Origin: Kitasatospora xanthocidica
Lineage (GTDB): Bacteria; Actinomycetota; Actinomycetes; Streptomycetales; Streptomycetaceae
Length of the DNA stretch: 64,000 nt
Reading direction: 5' to 3'
NCBI RefSeq assembly: GCF_014656195.1
Contig: NZ_BNBY01000027.1
Coordinates: forward strand, 41,627-105,626
Under the pieces are notes generated by a model that searched no databases, was not told where the DNA came from, and worked only from the letters and a program-made list of their open reading frames with translations. Of this stretch, positions 50,781-60,236 are shown in pieces; positions within the stretch are counted from its first letter, which is position 1, and each line of letters begins with the position of its first letter. The position numbers and the translations under genes are program-made.

Positions 50781-52433
50781 TCAGCGCCGTACGGCGTCCA
50801 GCGCGAGCAGGGCGACGTGCAGGGAGAGACAGGACTCGACCTGGTCGAGGTCCACGCCGAGGATCCGCTCGACCTTGTGCAGCCGGTCGTAGAAGGACGG
50901 CCGGGACAGGTGCGCGGCGTCCGCCGCGGCCGACTTGTTCCGGCCCTGCTCCAGGTAGATCCGCAGCATCTGCACCAACTGGCCGTTGTGCTCGGCGTCG
51001 TGGGCCAGCAGTGGGCCCAGCTCGCGCTCCACGTAGGTCTGCAGCCGGGCGTCGTCGCGCAGCAGGTGGAGCAGGCCGCGCAGCCGGACGTCCGGCAGCC
51101 GGTAGTAGGAGGCGGTGCGGCCGCCGGGCGCGTCGTGCAGGGCGGCGTCGGCGACCTGGGTGGCCTCCAGCAGGGTGCGCCGGGCGTCGCGCACCGAGCC
51201 GACCGAGGAGCCGACCGCGACCACCGGGCCCGCCGGGTCGGCGCCCTCCCGGGCGGCCTCGGCGGACATCCGGCGCAGCGCGGCCGAGAAGGCGTCCAGC
51301 GCGGCGTGCTCGTCCTGCTGGGCGCCGAGCGAGATCAGCAGGCCGACCGCCTCGTCGTCCAGGGCGCCGACCAGCGCGGAGAGCCGGCTGGCCCGGACCG
51401 CGCCGGCCGCCAGTTCGGTGAAGTCGCGCAGCCTGGCCTGCGCCTCCAGCGCGGCCGGGATCGGCCCGCGCCGCTGCCGCAGCACCACGCCGACCAGTCG
51501 GCGGCCCTCCAGCGGGACGCCGAGCGCCTGGGCGCGCAGCGCCGCCTCGGAGACGGTCAGCGCGTGGGTGAGGATGCCGGAGAGCAGGGTGCGGTGGGTC
51601 TGCCGCTCCAGGCTCTCCCGGTCGCGGACCACCAGCCGGTTGAGCGCCAGCGCGGACGCCCCGCGCTCCAGCAGCATGCCGTGCGGGTGGGCCTGGCCCT
51701 CGGGCAGCGGGCCGGGCTCCTGGACCAGCACCAGCCGGCCCCAGTCCTGGCCGCGGGCGCCGACGGTGGTGACCAGCCAGCCGCTGCGCGGGTCGTGGCC
51801 GGTGCGGCCGGGCGGCCGCACCCCGCGCGAGCGGCGCTCCCAGTGCTCCAGCACCTCGGCCTCCGGACGCCCGGCGGTGTCGTGGGCGAGCACCTGGTGG
51901 GCGAGGTTCTCCAGGACGACCGGCGCGCCCGCCATCCGGGCCACCTGCCGGATCACCTCGGGCGGCTCGGCGCCCTCCACCACCAGTTCGTTGAACACCT
52001 GGTGGACGGACTCGGAGACCCGCAGCTGCTCCAGCTGGGCGTTGACCACCAGGGCGTGCACGGCCTCGGTGACGGCGACGAAGCGCAGCTCGCGGCGGAG
52101 CGTGATCAGCGGCAGCCCGCGCTGCTCGGCGGCGTTCACCAGTGCCCGGGGGAGCGTGTCGAAGTAGCGCCGCCCGAACTCGACGACCAGGCCGGCCACC
52201 CCGACCTCGTCCAGGTCGCGGATGTAGCGGGCCAGGCCCTCGCGGTCCTCGGGCAGTGCGATGCCGGTGGTCAGCACCAGTTCGCCGCCGCGCAGCATCC
52301 CGGCGACGTCGGGCAGTTCGCTGACGTGGACCCAGCGGACGGGCCGCTCCAGGTGGTCGGCGCCGGCCACGACCTGGGGCAGGCCGCGCCGCATCACCTC
52401 CAGGTCGAGTACGCGGGCGACGGTGGGGAGCAT
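50781..52433 (-). CDS. PucR family transcriptional regulator
   Basis: The 550-residue regulator starts at ATG 52433, with GGAGG 7 bases upstream on its strand. It has the N-terminal PucR sensory domain (TVARVLDLEVMRRGLPQVVA, VRWVHVSELPDVAGMLRGGE), a central GGDEF-like region, and the C-terminal PucR helix-turn-helix (YLEQGRNKSAAADAAHLSRP, DRLHKVERILGVDLD). PucR proteins regulate nitrogen-compound catabolism, such as purines, amino acids and GABA. It converges with the binding-protein gene and diverges from aldehyde dehydrogenase 2, so it likely controls one or both. Confidence 0.9.
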   Translation of the reverse strand: MLPTVARVLDLEVMRRGLPQVVAGADHLERPVRWVHVSELPDVAGMLRGGELVLTTGIALPEDREGLARYIRDLDEVGVAGLVVEFGRRYFDTLPRALVNAAEQRGLPLITLRRELRFVAVTEAVHALVVNAQLEQLRVSESVHQVFNELVVEGAEPPEVIRQVARMAGAPVVLENLAHQVLAHDTAGRPEAEVLEHWERRSRGVRPPGRTGHDPRSGWLVTTVGARGQDWGRLVLVQEPGPLPEGQAHPHGMLLERGASALALNRLVVRDRESLERQTHRTLLSGILTHALTVSEAALRAQALGVPLEGRRLVGVVLRQRRGPIPAALEAQARLRDFTELAAGAVRASRLSALVGALDDEAVGLLISLGAQQDEHAALDAFSAALRRMSAEAAREGADPAGPVVAVGSSVGSVRDARRTLLEATQVADAALHDAPGGRTASYYRLPDVRLRGLLHLLRDDARLQTYVERELGPLLAHDAEHNGQLVQMLRIYLEQGRNKSAAADAAHLSRPSFYDRLHKVERILGVDLDQVESCLSLHVALLALDAVRR

Positions 52434-52586
52434 CGCGGGCCTCCATGGCCGTGGGGCCGGTGCGGGGGATCGGTGCGGGGATCGGTTGTGCGGTTGCGTG
52501 GGGAACGGTGTGCGGGGGATCGGCGCTGGTCAGAGTGTCAGGTGAATCATCCATCCTCCCGACGACCTGTCGCCCTGCCGGGACCC

Positions 52587-52602
52587 TTGCACCCTGTAAG
52601 GC
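52587..52602 (+). promoter_or_regulatory. Shared motif TTGCACCCTGTAAGGC, copy 2
   Basis: The first 11 bases equal the motif at 48054-48064; the last 10 (CCTGTAAGGC) equal 61603-61612 upstream of mmsA. This site therefore links three upstream regions of the polyamine island. Confidence 0.45.
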
Positions 52603-52624
52603 CCTTCGTATCGAGATTGCCGCA

Positions 52625-52638
52625 GTGACCCTTGTCAC
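52625..52638. promoter_or_regulatory. GTGAC-n4-GTCAC dyad
   Basis: A perfect inverted repeat between pucR and aldehyde dehydrogenase 2, 23 bp from the shared motif. A candidate PucR or other operator. Confidence 0.4.
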
Positions 52639-52877
52639 GCCCCGGCGGCACCGGGCATGGTCAGCGGGTCGGCGCTGTGGCGGAAACCCGACCCCACGCC
52701 GGAATCCGTCGCGTTAACGAGAACGCAACCGTGGAATCCCTTGTCCGGAGCGGATCGGACTGTCAGGATCGCGCAACCCCGATGATCGACCGGACGGACT
52801 CCCGCACTCCCGCAGACCCCCACCGCGGAGGCGGGCGCTCCGTCGCCCAGTCGTACACCGGCACTTGGAGGAAGCAG

Positions 52878-54389
52878 ATGGACCTGACCGACTTCGGCGC
52901 GGGCGCCCAGTACATCGCGGGCCGCCGGACCCGGGGGAGCGGCGCGCCCTTCCAGGTCGTCAACCCCGCCGACGGCAGCGTGGTCCAGCAGGTCGCCCTG
53001 GCCACCGCCGGGGACGTCGACGCGGCCGTCGCCGCCGCGAAGGCCGCCCTGCCCGGCTGGTCCTCCGCCACCCCCGGCGCCCGCTCCGAGGCGCTCACCC
53101 GGCTGGCCGCCGTACTGGCCGGCGCCGGCGCGGACCTGGCCCGGGTGGAGACCGCGCAGACCGGCAAGCCGGTCAAGCTGGCCACCGAGTTCGACGTCCC
53201 CGGCACCGTCGACAACGCGGCGTTCTTCGCCGGCGCCGCCCGCAACCTGGAGGGCAAGGCGGCCGGGGAGTACTCCGGCGACCACACCTCGTACGTGCGG
53301 CGCGAGGCGATCGGCGTGGTCGGCTCGATCTCGCCGTGGAACTACCCGCTGCAGATGGCCGCCTGGAAGATCCTCCCGGCGATCGCGGCGGGCAACACCA
53401 TCGTGCTCAAGCCGGCCGAGCTGACCCCGCTGACCTCGCTGATGTTCGCCGCGGCCTGTACGGAGGCGGGCATCCCGGACGGCGTGGTCAACGTGGTCAC
53501 CGGCGCCGGCCGCACCGCGGGCGAGCACCTGGTCGGGCACCCGGACGTCGCGATGGTCTCCTTCACCGGCTCCACCGCCGTCGGCAGGCGGGTCGCCGAA
53601 CTCGCCACCGCGAGCGTCAAGCGCACCCACCTGGAGCTCGGCGGCAAGGCCCCGTTCGTGGTCTTCGACGACGCCGACCTGGACGCCGCCGTGCACGGCG
53701 CCGTCGCCGCCTCGCTGATCAACGGCGGCCAGGACTGCACCGCCGCCACCCGCGCGTACGTCCAGCGCCCGCTGTACGAGGCCTTCGTGGCCGGGGTGGC
53801 CGAGCTGTTCGCGGCGGTCCGGATCGGCGACCCGCTGAACCCGCGCACCGACCTCGGCCCGCTGGTCTCGTACACCCACCGGGACCGGGTGGCGGGCTTC
53901 GTGGAGCGCGCCCGCGGGTACGCCACCGTGGTTACCGGCGGCCGGGTGCCGCAGAAGGGCCACGACGGCTTCGACCTCACCCGGGGCGCGTACTACCCGC
54001 CGACCCTGATCACCGGCGCCGCCCAGGACAGCGAGGTCGTCCAGGGCGAGGTCTTCGGGCCGGTGCTGGTCGTGCTGCCCTTCGACGGCGACGACGAGGG
54101 ACTGCGGCTGGCCAACGACACCCCCTACGGCCTGGCCGCCTCCGCCTGGACGGGCAACGTGCACCGCGCGCTGCGCGCCACCCGGGAGATCGCGGCCGGG
54201 TGCGTCTGGGTCAACGACCACATCCCGATCATCAGCGAGATGCCGCACGGCGGCTACAAGGCGTCCGGCTACGGCAAGGACATGTCCCAGTACTCGCTGG
54301 ACGAGTACACGCAGGTCAAGCACGTCATGTTCGACACCACCGCGGTGGCCCGCAAGGACTGGCACCGCACCGTCTTCGGCGACAGATAA
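52878..54389 (+). CDS. Aminobutyraldehyde dehydrogenase-type aldehyde dehydrogenase 2
   Basis: The 503-residue aldehyde dehydrogenase starts at ATG 52878 with GGAGGAAG 6 bases upstream; the open frame upstream runs through the control region and is not used. Catalytic Glu253 (HLELGGKAPF) and Cys287 (NGGQDCTAATR) are present, with SFTGSTAVG for cofactor binding. It is related to the enzyme at 46506 (same QDCTAATR and EMPHGG motifs) and probably arose by an older duplication. It heads the unit ALDH-binding protein-potA-potB-potC, so it likely oxidises the aldehyde made from the imported polyamine. Confidence 0.9.
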   Translation: MDLTDFGAGAQYIAGRRTRGSGAPFQVVNPADGSVVQQVALATAGDVDAAVAAAKAALPGWSSATPGARSEALTRLAAVLAGAGADLARVETAQTGKPVKLATEFDVPGTVDNAAFFAGAARNLEGKAAGEYSGDHTSYVRREAIGVVGSISPWNYPLQMAAWKILPAIAAGNTIVLKPAELTPLTSLMFAAACTEAGIPDGVVNVVTGAGRTAGEHLVGHPDVAMVSFTGSTAVGRRVAELATASVKRTHLELGGKAPFVVFDDADLDAAVHGAVAASLINGGQDCTAATRAYVQRPLYEAFVAGVAELFAAVRIGDPLNPRTDLGPLVSYTHRDRVAGFVERARGYATVVTGGRVPQKGHDGFDLTRGAYYPPTLITGAAQDSEVVQGEVFGPVLVVLPFDGDDEGLRLANDTPYGLAASAWTGNVHRALRATREIAAGCVWVNDHIPIISEMPHGGYKASGYGKDMSQYSLDEYTQVKHVMFDTTAVARKDWHRTVFGDR

Positions 54390-54458
54390 CCCCGGACCAG
54401 CAACCCCCGGACCCAGGGCGCTTCCCCCACGCCCCTTCTCCCCCAGGAGGCCCGTTCC

Positions 54459-55709
54459 ATGGCGTTCAACGAGCTCACCGACGGTCTGCCCGAACCGGTC
54501 CGCAAGGCCTGGGAACGCAGCCTGACCAGCGGCCGGGCCGCGCTCGGCCGCCGCGCCCTGCTGCGCGCCGCCGCCCTGACCGCCGGAGCGGGCACCCTGG
54601 CGGCCTGCGGCATCCCGGCGGCGCCCCGGGCGACCGGTGACTCCACCGCGAACGCCGCCAAGGACCTCTCGGACACCGAGAAGGAGGTCTCCTTCTCCAA
54701 CTGGCCGCTCTACGTGGACACCGACGAGCAGGACAAGGAGAAGCACGGCACCCTGGAGGCCTTCACCGCGACCACCGGGATCAAGGTCAAGTACACCGAG
54801 GACGTCAACGACAACGTCGAGTTCTTCGGCAAGATCAAGCCGCAGCTCGCCTCCGGCCAGGACACCGGCCGCGACCTGATGGTGCTCACCGACTGGATGG
54901 CCGCCCGGCTGATCCGGCTCGGCTGGGTGCAGAAGCTCAACCCGGCGAACGTCACCACCGCGATCACCAACGTCGAACCGCGCTTCCGCGCCCCCGACTG
55001 GGACCCGGGCCGGCTCTACTCCTACCCGTGGGCCGGCATCCAGGTCGTCGTCGCCTACAACAAGAAGGCGACCAAGGGGAAGGAGGTCACCAGCGTCTCC
55101 CAGCTGCTGGACGACCCTGACCTCAAGGGCCGGGTCACCTTCCTCTCCGAGATGCGCGACAGCATCGGGATGGTCCTGCTGGACATGGGCAAGGACCCGG
55201 CGAAGTTCACCGCCGACGACTTCGAGGCCGCGATCGCCCGGGTGCAGAAGGCCGTCGACAGCAAGCAGATCCGCCGCTTCACCGGCAACGACTACGGCCA
55301 GGAGCTCTCCTCCGGGGACATCGCCGCCTGCGTCGCCTGGGGCGGCGACCTGATCCAACTGCGCGCCGACAACCAGGACATCGAGTTCGTCGTCCCGGAG
55401 AAGGGCTTCATCTCCTCGACCGACAACCTGCTGGTCCCGGCCAAGGCGCAGCACAAGGCGAACGCGGAAAAGCTGATCGACTTCTACTATCAGCCGAAGA
55501 TCGCGGCGCAGCTGGTCGCGGGCATCGGCTACGTCTCCGCCGTCACCGGGATGAAGGACGAGCTCACCGCCCTCGCCCCGGACAGCGCGGCCAACCCGCT
55601 GGTCGTACCCACCCCCGAGATGGCGGCCAAGGCGCACGTGTTCCGCACGCTCACCGAGAGCGAGGAGACCGACTTCGAGCAGAAGTTCTCCAAGCTCATC
55701 GGCGCCTGA
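54459..55709 (+). CDS. Polyamine ABC transporter substrate-binding lipoprotein, copy 2
   Basis: The 416-residue exported protein (ATG 54459, AGGAGG upstream) has a long n-region, a twin-arginine signal LGRRALLRAAALTAGAGT and a lipobox LAAC. The mature part has FSNWPLYVDTDEQDKEKH, YTEDVNDNVEFFGKI and YNKKATKGK, typical of PotD-like spermidine/putrescine binders. It is followed by potA after 40 bp, so it is the dedicated receptor of the transporter. It is clearly homologous to copy 1 at 49561. Confidence 0.92.
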   Translation: MAFNELTDGLPEPVRKAWERSLTSGRAALGRRALLRAAALTAGAGTLAACGIPAAPRATGDSTANAAKDLSDTEKEVSFSNWPLYVDTDEQDKEKHGTLEAFTATTGIKVKYTEDVNDNVEFFGKIKPQLASGQDTGRDLMVLTDWMAARLIRLGWVQKLNPANVTTAITNVEPRFRAPDWDPGRLYSYPWAGIQVVVAYNKKATKGKEVTSVSQLLDDPDLKGRVTFLSEMRDSIGMVLLDMGKDPAKFTADDFEAAIARVQKAVDSKQIRRFTGNDYGQELSSGDIAACVAWGGDLIQLRADNQDIEFVVPEKGFISSTDNLLVPAKAQHKANAEKLIDFYYQPKIAAQLVAGIGYVSAVTGMKDELTALAPDSAANPLVVPTPEMAAKAHVFRTLTESEETDFEQKFSKLIGA

Positions 55710-55749
55710 CCCCCACCCCCGGCAGAGAGACCCAGGAAGACACCACCCC

Positions 55750-56892
55750 ATGACAGACCAGCAGCGCGACGCGGCCGCCGGCGGCGACGTCCGGCTCACC
55801 GGCATCGGCAAGACCTACGGTTCCTTCACCGCCGTCCACCCCCTCGACCTGACCGTCCCCCAGGGCTCCTTCTTCGCCCTGCTGGGCGCCTCCGGCTGCG
55901 GCAAGACCACCACCCTGCGCATGATCGCCGGCCTGGAGGAGCCCACCAGCGGCACCGTCCTGATCGGCGGCCAGGACGTCACCGCCCTGCCCCCGTACAA
56001 GCGGCCGGTGAACACCGTCTTCCAGAGCTACGCGCTCTTCCCGCACCTGGACATCTTCGAGAACGTCGCCTTCGGCCTGCGCCGGCGCGGCAAGAAGGAC
56101 GTCAAGAAGCAGGTCGAGGACATGCTGGAGCTGGTCGAACTCGGCCAGTACGCCCGGCGCAAGCCGCACCAGCTCTCCGGCGGCCAGCAGCAGCGCGTCG
56201 CGGTCGCCCGCGCGCTGATCAACCACCCGCAGGTGCTGCTCCTGGACGAGCCGCTCGGCGCGCTCGACCTCAAGCTCCGCCGCCAGATGCAGCTGGAGCT
56301 CAAGCGGATCCAGACCGAGGTCGGCATCACCTTCGTGCACGTCACCCACGACCAGGAGGAGGCCATGACCATGGCCGACACCATCGCGGTGATGAACGGC
56401 GGCCGGGTCGAGCAACTGGGCGCGCCCGCCGACCTGTACGAGAACCCCGCCACCACCTTCGTGGCCAACTTCCTCGGTCAGTCCAACCTGCTGCCCGCCG
56501 AGGTCACCGGCACCGCCGGCGAGGACCTGCTGCTCAGCGCCGCCGGCACCCGCCTCACCGTGCCGAAGGCCCGCTGCGCCACCGACGCCAAGCGCGTCCA
56601 CCTCGGCGTCCGCCCGGAGAAGATCACCATCACCCACGTCACCGAGGAGGTCGCCGAGGGCCGCAACGCGCTCGTCGGCACGGTGCTCGACTCCAGCTTC
56701 ATCGGCGTCTCCACCCAGTACGTGGTGCGCACCGACGGCGGCCAGGAGGTCACCGTCTTCGAGCAGAACATGGAGCGCGACGCCCGGATCGTCCCCGGCG
56801 CCGGCGTCCGGCTGCACTGGAACCCGGCGCACTCCTTCGCCCTGGACGCCTCGCAGGCGATCGACGCGGGCACCGGGGAGGAGGCCGCATGA
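55750..56892 (+). CDS. potA: Spermidine/putrescine ABC transporter ATP-binding protein PotA
   Basis: The 380-residue ATPase has intact motifs: Walker A GASGCGKTTT, Q-loop VFQSYALFPHLDI, signature LSGGQQQRVAVARALINHP, Walker B VLLLDEPLGALDL and H-loop HVTHDQEEAMTMAD. A C-terminal TOBE-like regulatory domain (VRPEKITITHV) follows. It powers polyamine import with the two permeases encoded next. Its stop overlaps the potB start by four bases (ATGA). Confidence 0.95.
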   Translation: MTDQQRDAAAGGDVRLTGIGKTYGSFTAVHPLDLTVPQGSFFALLGASGCGKTTTLRMIAGLEEPTSGTVLIGGQDVTALPPYKRPVNTVFQSYALFPHLDIFENVAFGLRRRGKKDVKKQVEDMLELVELGQYARRKPHQLSGGQQQRVAVARALINHPQVLLLDEPLGALDLKLRRQMQLELKRIQTEVGITFVHVTHDQEEAMTMADTIAVMNGGRVEQLGAPADLYENPATTFVANFLGQSNLLPAEVTGTAGEDLLLSAAGTRLTVPKARCATDAKRVHLGVRPEKITITHVTEEVAEGRNALVGTVLDSSFIGVSTQYVVRTDGGQEVTVFEQNMERDARIVPGAGVRLHWNPAHSFALDASQAIDAGTGEEAA

Positions 56893-57818
56893 CCACCACC
56901 ACCCCGGCGGCGCCGCCCCAAGTCATCCCGTTGACCCCCGCGGAGGGCAAGCCCCGGCGCAAGCTCACCCCGTACTGGCTGCTGCTGCCCGGCATCGCCT
57001 GGCTGGTGGTCTTCTTCGCCGTCCCGATGCTCTACCAGGCGTCCACCTCGCTGCAGACCGGCTCGCTCGAAGAGGGCTTCAAGGTCACCTGGCACTTCTC
57101 GACCTACTGGGACGCCCTGGTCGAGTACAAGTGGCACTTCGTCCGCTCGTTCTCCTACGCGGCCGTGGCCACCGTGCTCTGCCTGGCCGTCGGCTACCCG
57201 CTCGCGTACACGATCGCCTTCAAGGCGAGCAAGCGCTGGCGCAACGTCATCCTGATCCTGGTCATCGCGCCGTTCTTCACCAGCTTCCTGATCCGCACGC
57301 TGGCCTGGAAGACCATCCTGTCCGACGGCGGCCCGGTGGTCGGCGCGCTGAACGCGCTGCACGTCCTGGACCTCACCAACCTGGTCGGCCTGACCTCCGG
57401 CGACCGGGTGCTGGCCACGCCGCTCGCGGTGGTCTGCGGCCTGACGTACAACTTCCTGCCGTTCATGATCCTTCCGCTGTACACCTCGCTGGAGCGGATC
57501 GACCCGCGGCTGCACGAGGCGGCCGGCGACCTCTACGCCCGCCCGTTCACCACCTTCCGCAAGGTCACCTTCCCGATCTCGCTGCCGGGCGTGGTCGCGG
57601 GCACCCTGCTGACCTTCATCCCGGCCTCCGGCGACTACATCAACGCCCAGCTGCTGGGCTCGCCGAGCGAGCAGATGGTCGGCAACGGCATCCAGAAGCA
57701 GTTCCTGAACGTGCTCGACTACCCCACGGCGGCCGCGCTGAGCTTCATCCTGATGGCCCTGATCCTGGGCATGGTGACGGTCTACATGCGCAAGGCCGGG
57801 ACGGAGGAACTGGTCTGA
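56889..57818 (+). CDS. potB: Polyamine ABC transporter permease PotB
   Basis: The 309-residue membrane protein starts MTTTTPAAPPQVIPLTPAEG and has six hydrophobic segments and the EAA loop (LHEAAGDLYARPFTTFRKVT) that docks on PotA. Membrane segments include LLLPGIAWLVVFFAVPMLY and ALSFILMALILGMVTVYM. It overlaps potA by four bases and potC by one, so the three proteins are made in a fixed ratio. Confidence 0.93.
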   Translation: MTTTTPAAPPQVIPLTPAEGKPRRKLTPYWLLLPGIAWLVVFFAVPMLYQASTSLQTGSLEEGFKVTWHFSTYWDALVEYKWHFVRSFSYAAVATVLCLAVGYPLAYTIAFKASKRWRNVILILVIAPFFTSFLIRTLAWKTILSDGGPVVGALNALHVLDLTNLVGLTSGDRVLATPLAVVCGLTYNFLPFMILPLYTSLERIDPRLHEAAGDLYARPFTTFRKVTFPISLPGVVAGTLLTFIPASGDYINAQLLGSPSEQMVGNGIQKQFLNVLDYPTAAALSFILMALILGMVTVYMRKAGTEELV

Positions 57819-58621
57819 TGTCCCGGATTCTGAAGTGGGTCCGCGCCCACCTGGTGGTGCTGGCCGGACTGCTGGCCCTCGCCTACCTGGTGCTGCCCAA
57901 CCTGGTCGTGCTCGCCTTCTCGTTCAACAAGCCGGTGGGCAAGTTCAACTACGAGTGGAACGAGTTCTCCACCGACGCCTGGACCAACCCCTGCGGCGTG
58001 GCCGACATGTGCCAGTCGCTCTCGCTCAGCCTGCAGATCGCGGTGCTCGCCACCATCGGCGCCACCGTGCTCGGCACCATGGTCGCCTTCGCACTGGCCC
58101 GCTACCGCTTCCGCGGCCGCTCCGCCACCACCGCGATGATCTTCCTGCCGATGGCCATGCCCGAGGTGGTCATGGCCGCCTCGCTCGGGACGCTCTTCCT
58201 CAACATGCGCATCCCGTTCGGCTTCACCACCATCCTCATCGCGCACATCATGTTCTGCCTCAGCTTCGTGGTGACGGCGGTCAAGGCCCGCGTGATGAGC
58301 ATGGACCCGAGGCTCGAACAGGCCGCCCAGGACCTCTACGCGACCCCCGTCCAGACCTTCCTCCGGGTCACCCTGCCGCTGGCGGCACCCGGTATCGCGG
58401 CGGGCGCGCTGCTCAGCTTCGCGCTCTCCTTCGACGACTTCATCATCACCCAGTTCAACTCGGGCCCGACCACGGTCACCTTCCCGATGTTCGTCTGGGG
58501 CGCCTCGCAGCGCGGCATCCCGGTGCAGGTCAACGTGATCGGCACCGCGATGTTCCTCGCCGCCGTCGTGCTGACCGTCGCCGGCCAGTGGCTCGGCAAC
58601 CGCCGCAAGGCCACCGCCTGA
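57818..58621 (+). CDS. potC: Polyamine ABC transporter permease PotC
   Basis: The 267-residue membrane permease starts MSRILKWVRAHLVVLAGLLA at an ATG overlapping the potB stop. It has six hydrophobic segments and the EAA loop (LEQAAQDLYATPVQTFLRVT). LSFDDFIITQFNSGP is a strongly conserved PotC motif. Its last bases (CCACCGCCTGACGT, including the stop) are repeated 9 bp downstream. Confidence 0.93.
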   Translation: MSRILKWVRAHLVVLAGLLALAYLVLPNLVVLAFSFNKPVGKFNYEWNEFSTDAWTNPCGVADMCQSLSLSLQIAVLATIGATVLGTMVAFALARYRFRGRSATTAMIFLPMAMPEVVMAASLGTLFLNMRIPFGFTTILIAHIMFCLSFVVTAVKARVMSMDPRLEQAAQDLYATPVQTFLRVTLPLAAPGIAAGALLSFALSFDDFIITQFNSGPTTVTFPMFVWGASQRGIPVQVNVIGTAMFLAAVVLTVAGQWLGNRRKATA

Positions 58622-58647
58622 CGTGCCGCACGGCCACCGCCTGACGT
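58611..58647 (+). repeat. 14-bp direct repeat over the potC stop codon
   Basis: CCACCGCCTGACGT occurs at 58611-58624, spanning the stop, and again at 58634-58647. The second copy forms the left arm of the following hairpin. Confidence 0.85.
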
Positions 58648-58667
58648 ACGGTCGGACGGCGGTGGCC
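58632..58667 (+). terminator. Hairpin after potC
   Basis: GGCCACCGCC (58632-58641) pairs with GGCGGTGGCC (58658-58667), loop 16 nt. The next gene starts 39 bp later. Confidence 0.65.
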
Positions 58668-58705
58668 CGTAATGTCATCTATCCGTGGAAAGTGGCTGAT
58701 AATGC

Positions 58706-60100
58706 ATGGACTCCGCCCGCGCGCTCAGTGACGCCAGGCCCACCCCCTTCTGGCTGGAGGACCCCGGCCGGCCGGCGGCGCTGCCCGCCCTGGTCGGCGA
58801 CACCACCTGCGACCTGCTGGTCGTCGGCGGCGGCTACTCCGGTCTGTGGACCGCCCTCATCGCCAAGGAACGCGACCCCTCACTGGACGTCGTCCTGGTC
58901 GAGGGCAACGAGGTCGGGTGGGCCGCGTCGGGGCGCAACGGCGGGTTCTGCGCGGCCAGCCTCACCCACGGCTTCGGCAACGGCCTGGAGCGCTGGCCCT
59001 CCGAACTCGCCCAGCTGGAACGTCTCGGCGCCGCCAACCTCGACGGCATCGAGGCGACCGTCAAGCGCTACGGCATCGACGCCGAGTGGGAGCGCACCGG
59101 CGAGATCGACGTCGCCACCCAGCCCCACCAGGTCGAGGAGCTGCACGAGGTCGCCGAGGCGGTCGCCCGCTACGGCCTCGACATCACCGTGCTGGACGCC
59201 GACCAGCTGCGCGCCGAGGTGAACTCGCCGACCTTCCTCGGCGGCCTCTGGGACAAGGAGGGCGTGGCCATGGTCCACCCCGCCAAACTCGCCTGGGGCC
59301 TCAAGGCCGCCTGCCTGAGCCAGGGCGTGCGCGTCTACGAGCACACCCGCGCCACCGACCTGCGCGAGTACGGCAGCGGCATGGCCGCCCGCACCACGTA
59401 CGGCCGGGTCTTCGCCCGCCGGGTCGCGCTCGGCACCAACGTGTTCCCGTCCCTGCTCAAGCGGGTCCGCCCGTACATCGTGCCGGTGTACGACTACGCG
59501 CTGATGACCGAACCGCTCGACGAGGCGCAGCTCGCCTCGATCGGCTGGCGCGGGCGCCAGGGGCTCGGCGACAGCGCCAACAAGTTCCACTACTTCCGGC
59601 TCTCCGCCGACAACCGGATCCTGTGGGGCGGCTACGACGCGGTCTACCACTACGGCGGCCACGTCCGGCACGAGTACGACCAGCGGCCGGAGACCTTCCG
59701 CACCCTGGCGAACAACTTCTTCCGCTGCTTCCCGCAGCTGGAGGGGGTGCGCTTCACCAACGCCTGGGGCGGCGCGATCGACACCTGCAGCCGGTTCTCG
59801 GCCTTCTTCGACACCGGGTACCGGGGCAAGGTCGCCTACGCGGTCGGCTACACCGGGCTCGGCGTCGGCGCGACCCGCTTCGGCGCCGAGGTGATGCTCG
59901 ACCTGCTCGCGGGCGAGCGCACCGAGCGCACCTCGCTGGAGATGGTGCGCAGCAAGCCGCTGCCGTTTCCGCCCGAGCCGGTCCGCTGGGCCGGGATCGA
60001 GATCACCACCCGCTCGCTGGAGCGGGCCGACCGCAACGGCGGCCACCGCAACCTCTGGCTGCGCACGCTCGACCGGCTGGGGCTGGGCTTCGACAGCTGA
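58706..60100 (+). CDS. FAD-dependent amine oxidoreductase, PuuB-like
   Basis: The 464-residue DAO-family flavoprotein has the FAD-binding Rossmann motif LLVVGGGYSGLWTALIA (about residues 38-54), AASGRNGGFCAASLTHGFGN and the C-terminal GYTGLGVGATRFGAEVM. Relatives such as PuuB oxidise gamma-glutamylputrescine to an aldehyde, ammonia and peroxide, the step before the aldehyde dehydrogenases encoded upstream. The matching glutamylation and hydrolysis genes (PuuA/GlnA3, PuuD type) are not in the window. No good ribosome site is seen before ATG 58706. Confidence 0.87.
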   Translation: MDSARALSDARPTPFWLEDPGRPAALPALVGDTTCDLLVVGGGYSGLWTALIAKERDPSLDVVLVEGNEVGWAASGRNGGFCAASLTHGFGNGLERWPSELAQLERLGAANLDGIEATVKRYGIDAEWERTGEIDVATQPHQVEELHEVAEAVARYGLDITVLDADQLRAEVNSPTFLGGLWDKEGVAMVHPAKLAWGLKAACLSQGVRVYEHTRATDLREYGSGMAARTTYGRVFARRVALGTNVFPSLLKRVRPYIVPVYDYALMTEPLDEAQLASIGWRGRQGLGDSANKFHYFRLSADNRILWGGYDAVYHYGGHVRHEYDQRPETFRTLANNFFRCFPQLEGVRFTNAWGGAIDTCSRFSAFFDTGYRGKVAYAVGYTGLGVGATRFGAEVMLDLLAGERTERTSLEMVRSKPLPFPPEPVRWAGIEITTRSLERADRNGGHRNLWLRTLDRLGLGFDS

Positions 60101-60145
60101 CCCCGCGCGAGCAGGTCCGAAGCTTCCCCGGACCCGTGTAAGAGG

Positions 60146-60181
60146 GACCCGCCGTCCGCCTCTCCTTGGTGGCGGCGGGTC
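60146..60181 (+). terminator. Terminator of the potABC-puuB unit
   Basis: GACCCGCCG (60146-60154) pairs with CGGCGGGTC (60173-60181) and CCGCC/GGTGG (60156-60160, 60168-60172) continues the stem to a 7-nt loop. CTCGGTCCTTCC follows. Confidence 0.8.
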
Positions 60182-60236
60182 TCGGTCCTTCCCGCCGCCG
60201 CCCGAACAGTACGAACGGCGAGAAGCGGGGACAGAC

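Larger units (their letters stand above)
52434..52877. other. Divergent control region pucR / aldehyde dehydrogenase 2
   Basis: The 444-bp region holds the shared motif at 52587-52602, a perfect GTGAC-n4-GTCAC dyad at 52625-52638, a GCGTT-n6-AACGC dyad at 52711-52726 and two GGAATCC direct repeats (52701-52707, 52733-52739) flanking the second dyad. No gene is supported; open frames here lack ribosome sites until GGAGGAAG before 52878. It must hold promoters for both genes. Confidence 0.55.

Noticed and set aside
49471..52638. Very long minus-strand open frame of over 1000 codons
   Set aside because: It is an out-of-frame shadow of pucR and the antisense of the binding-protein gene; its sequence is Arg/Gly/Pro-rich with no family similarity.
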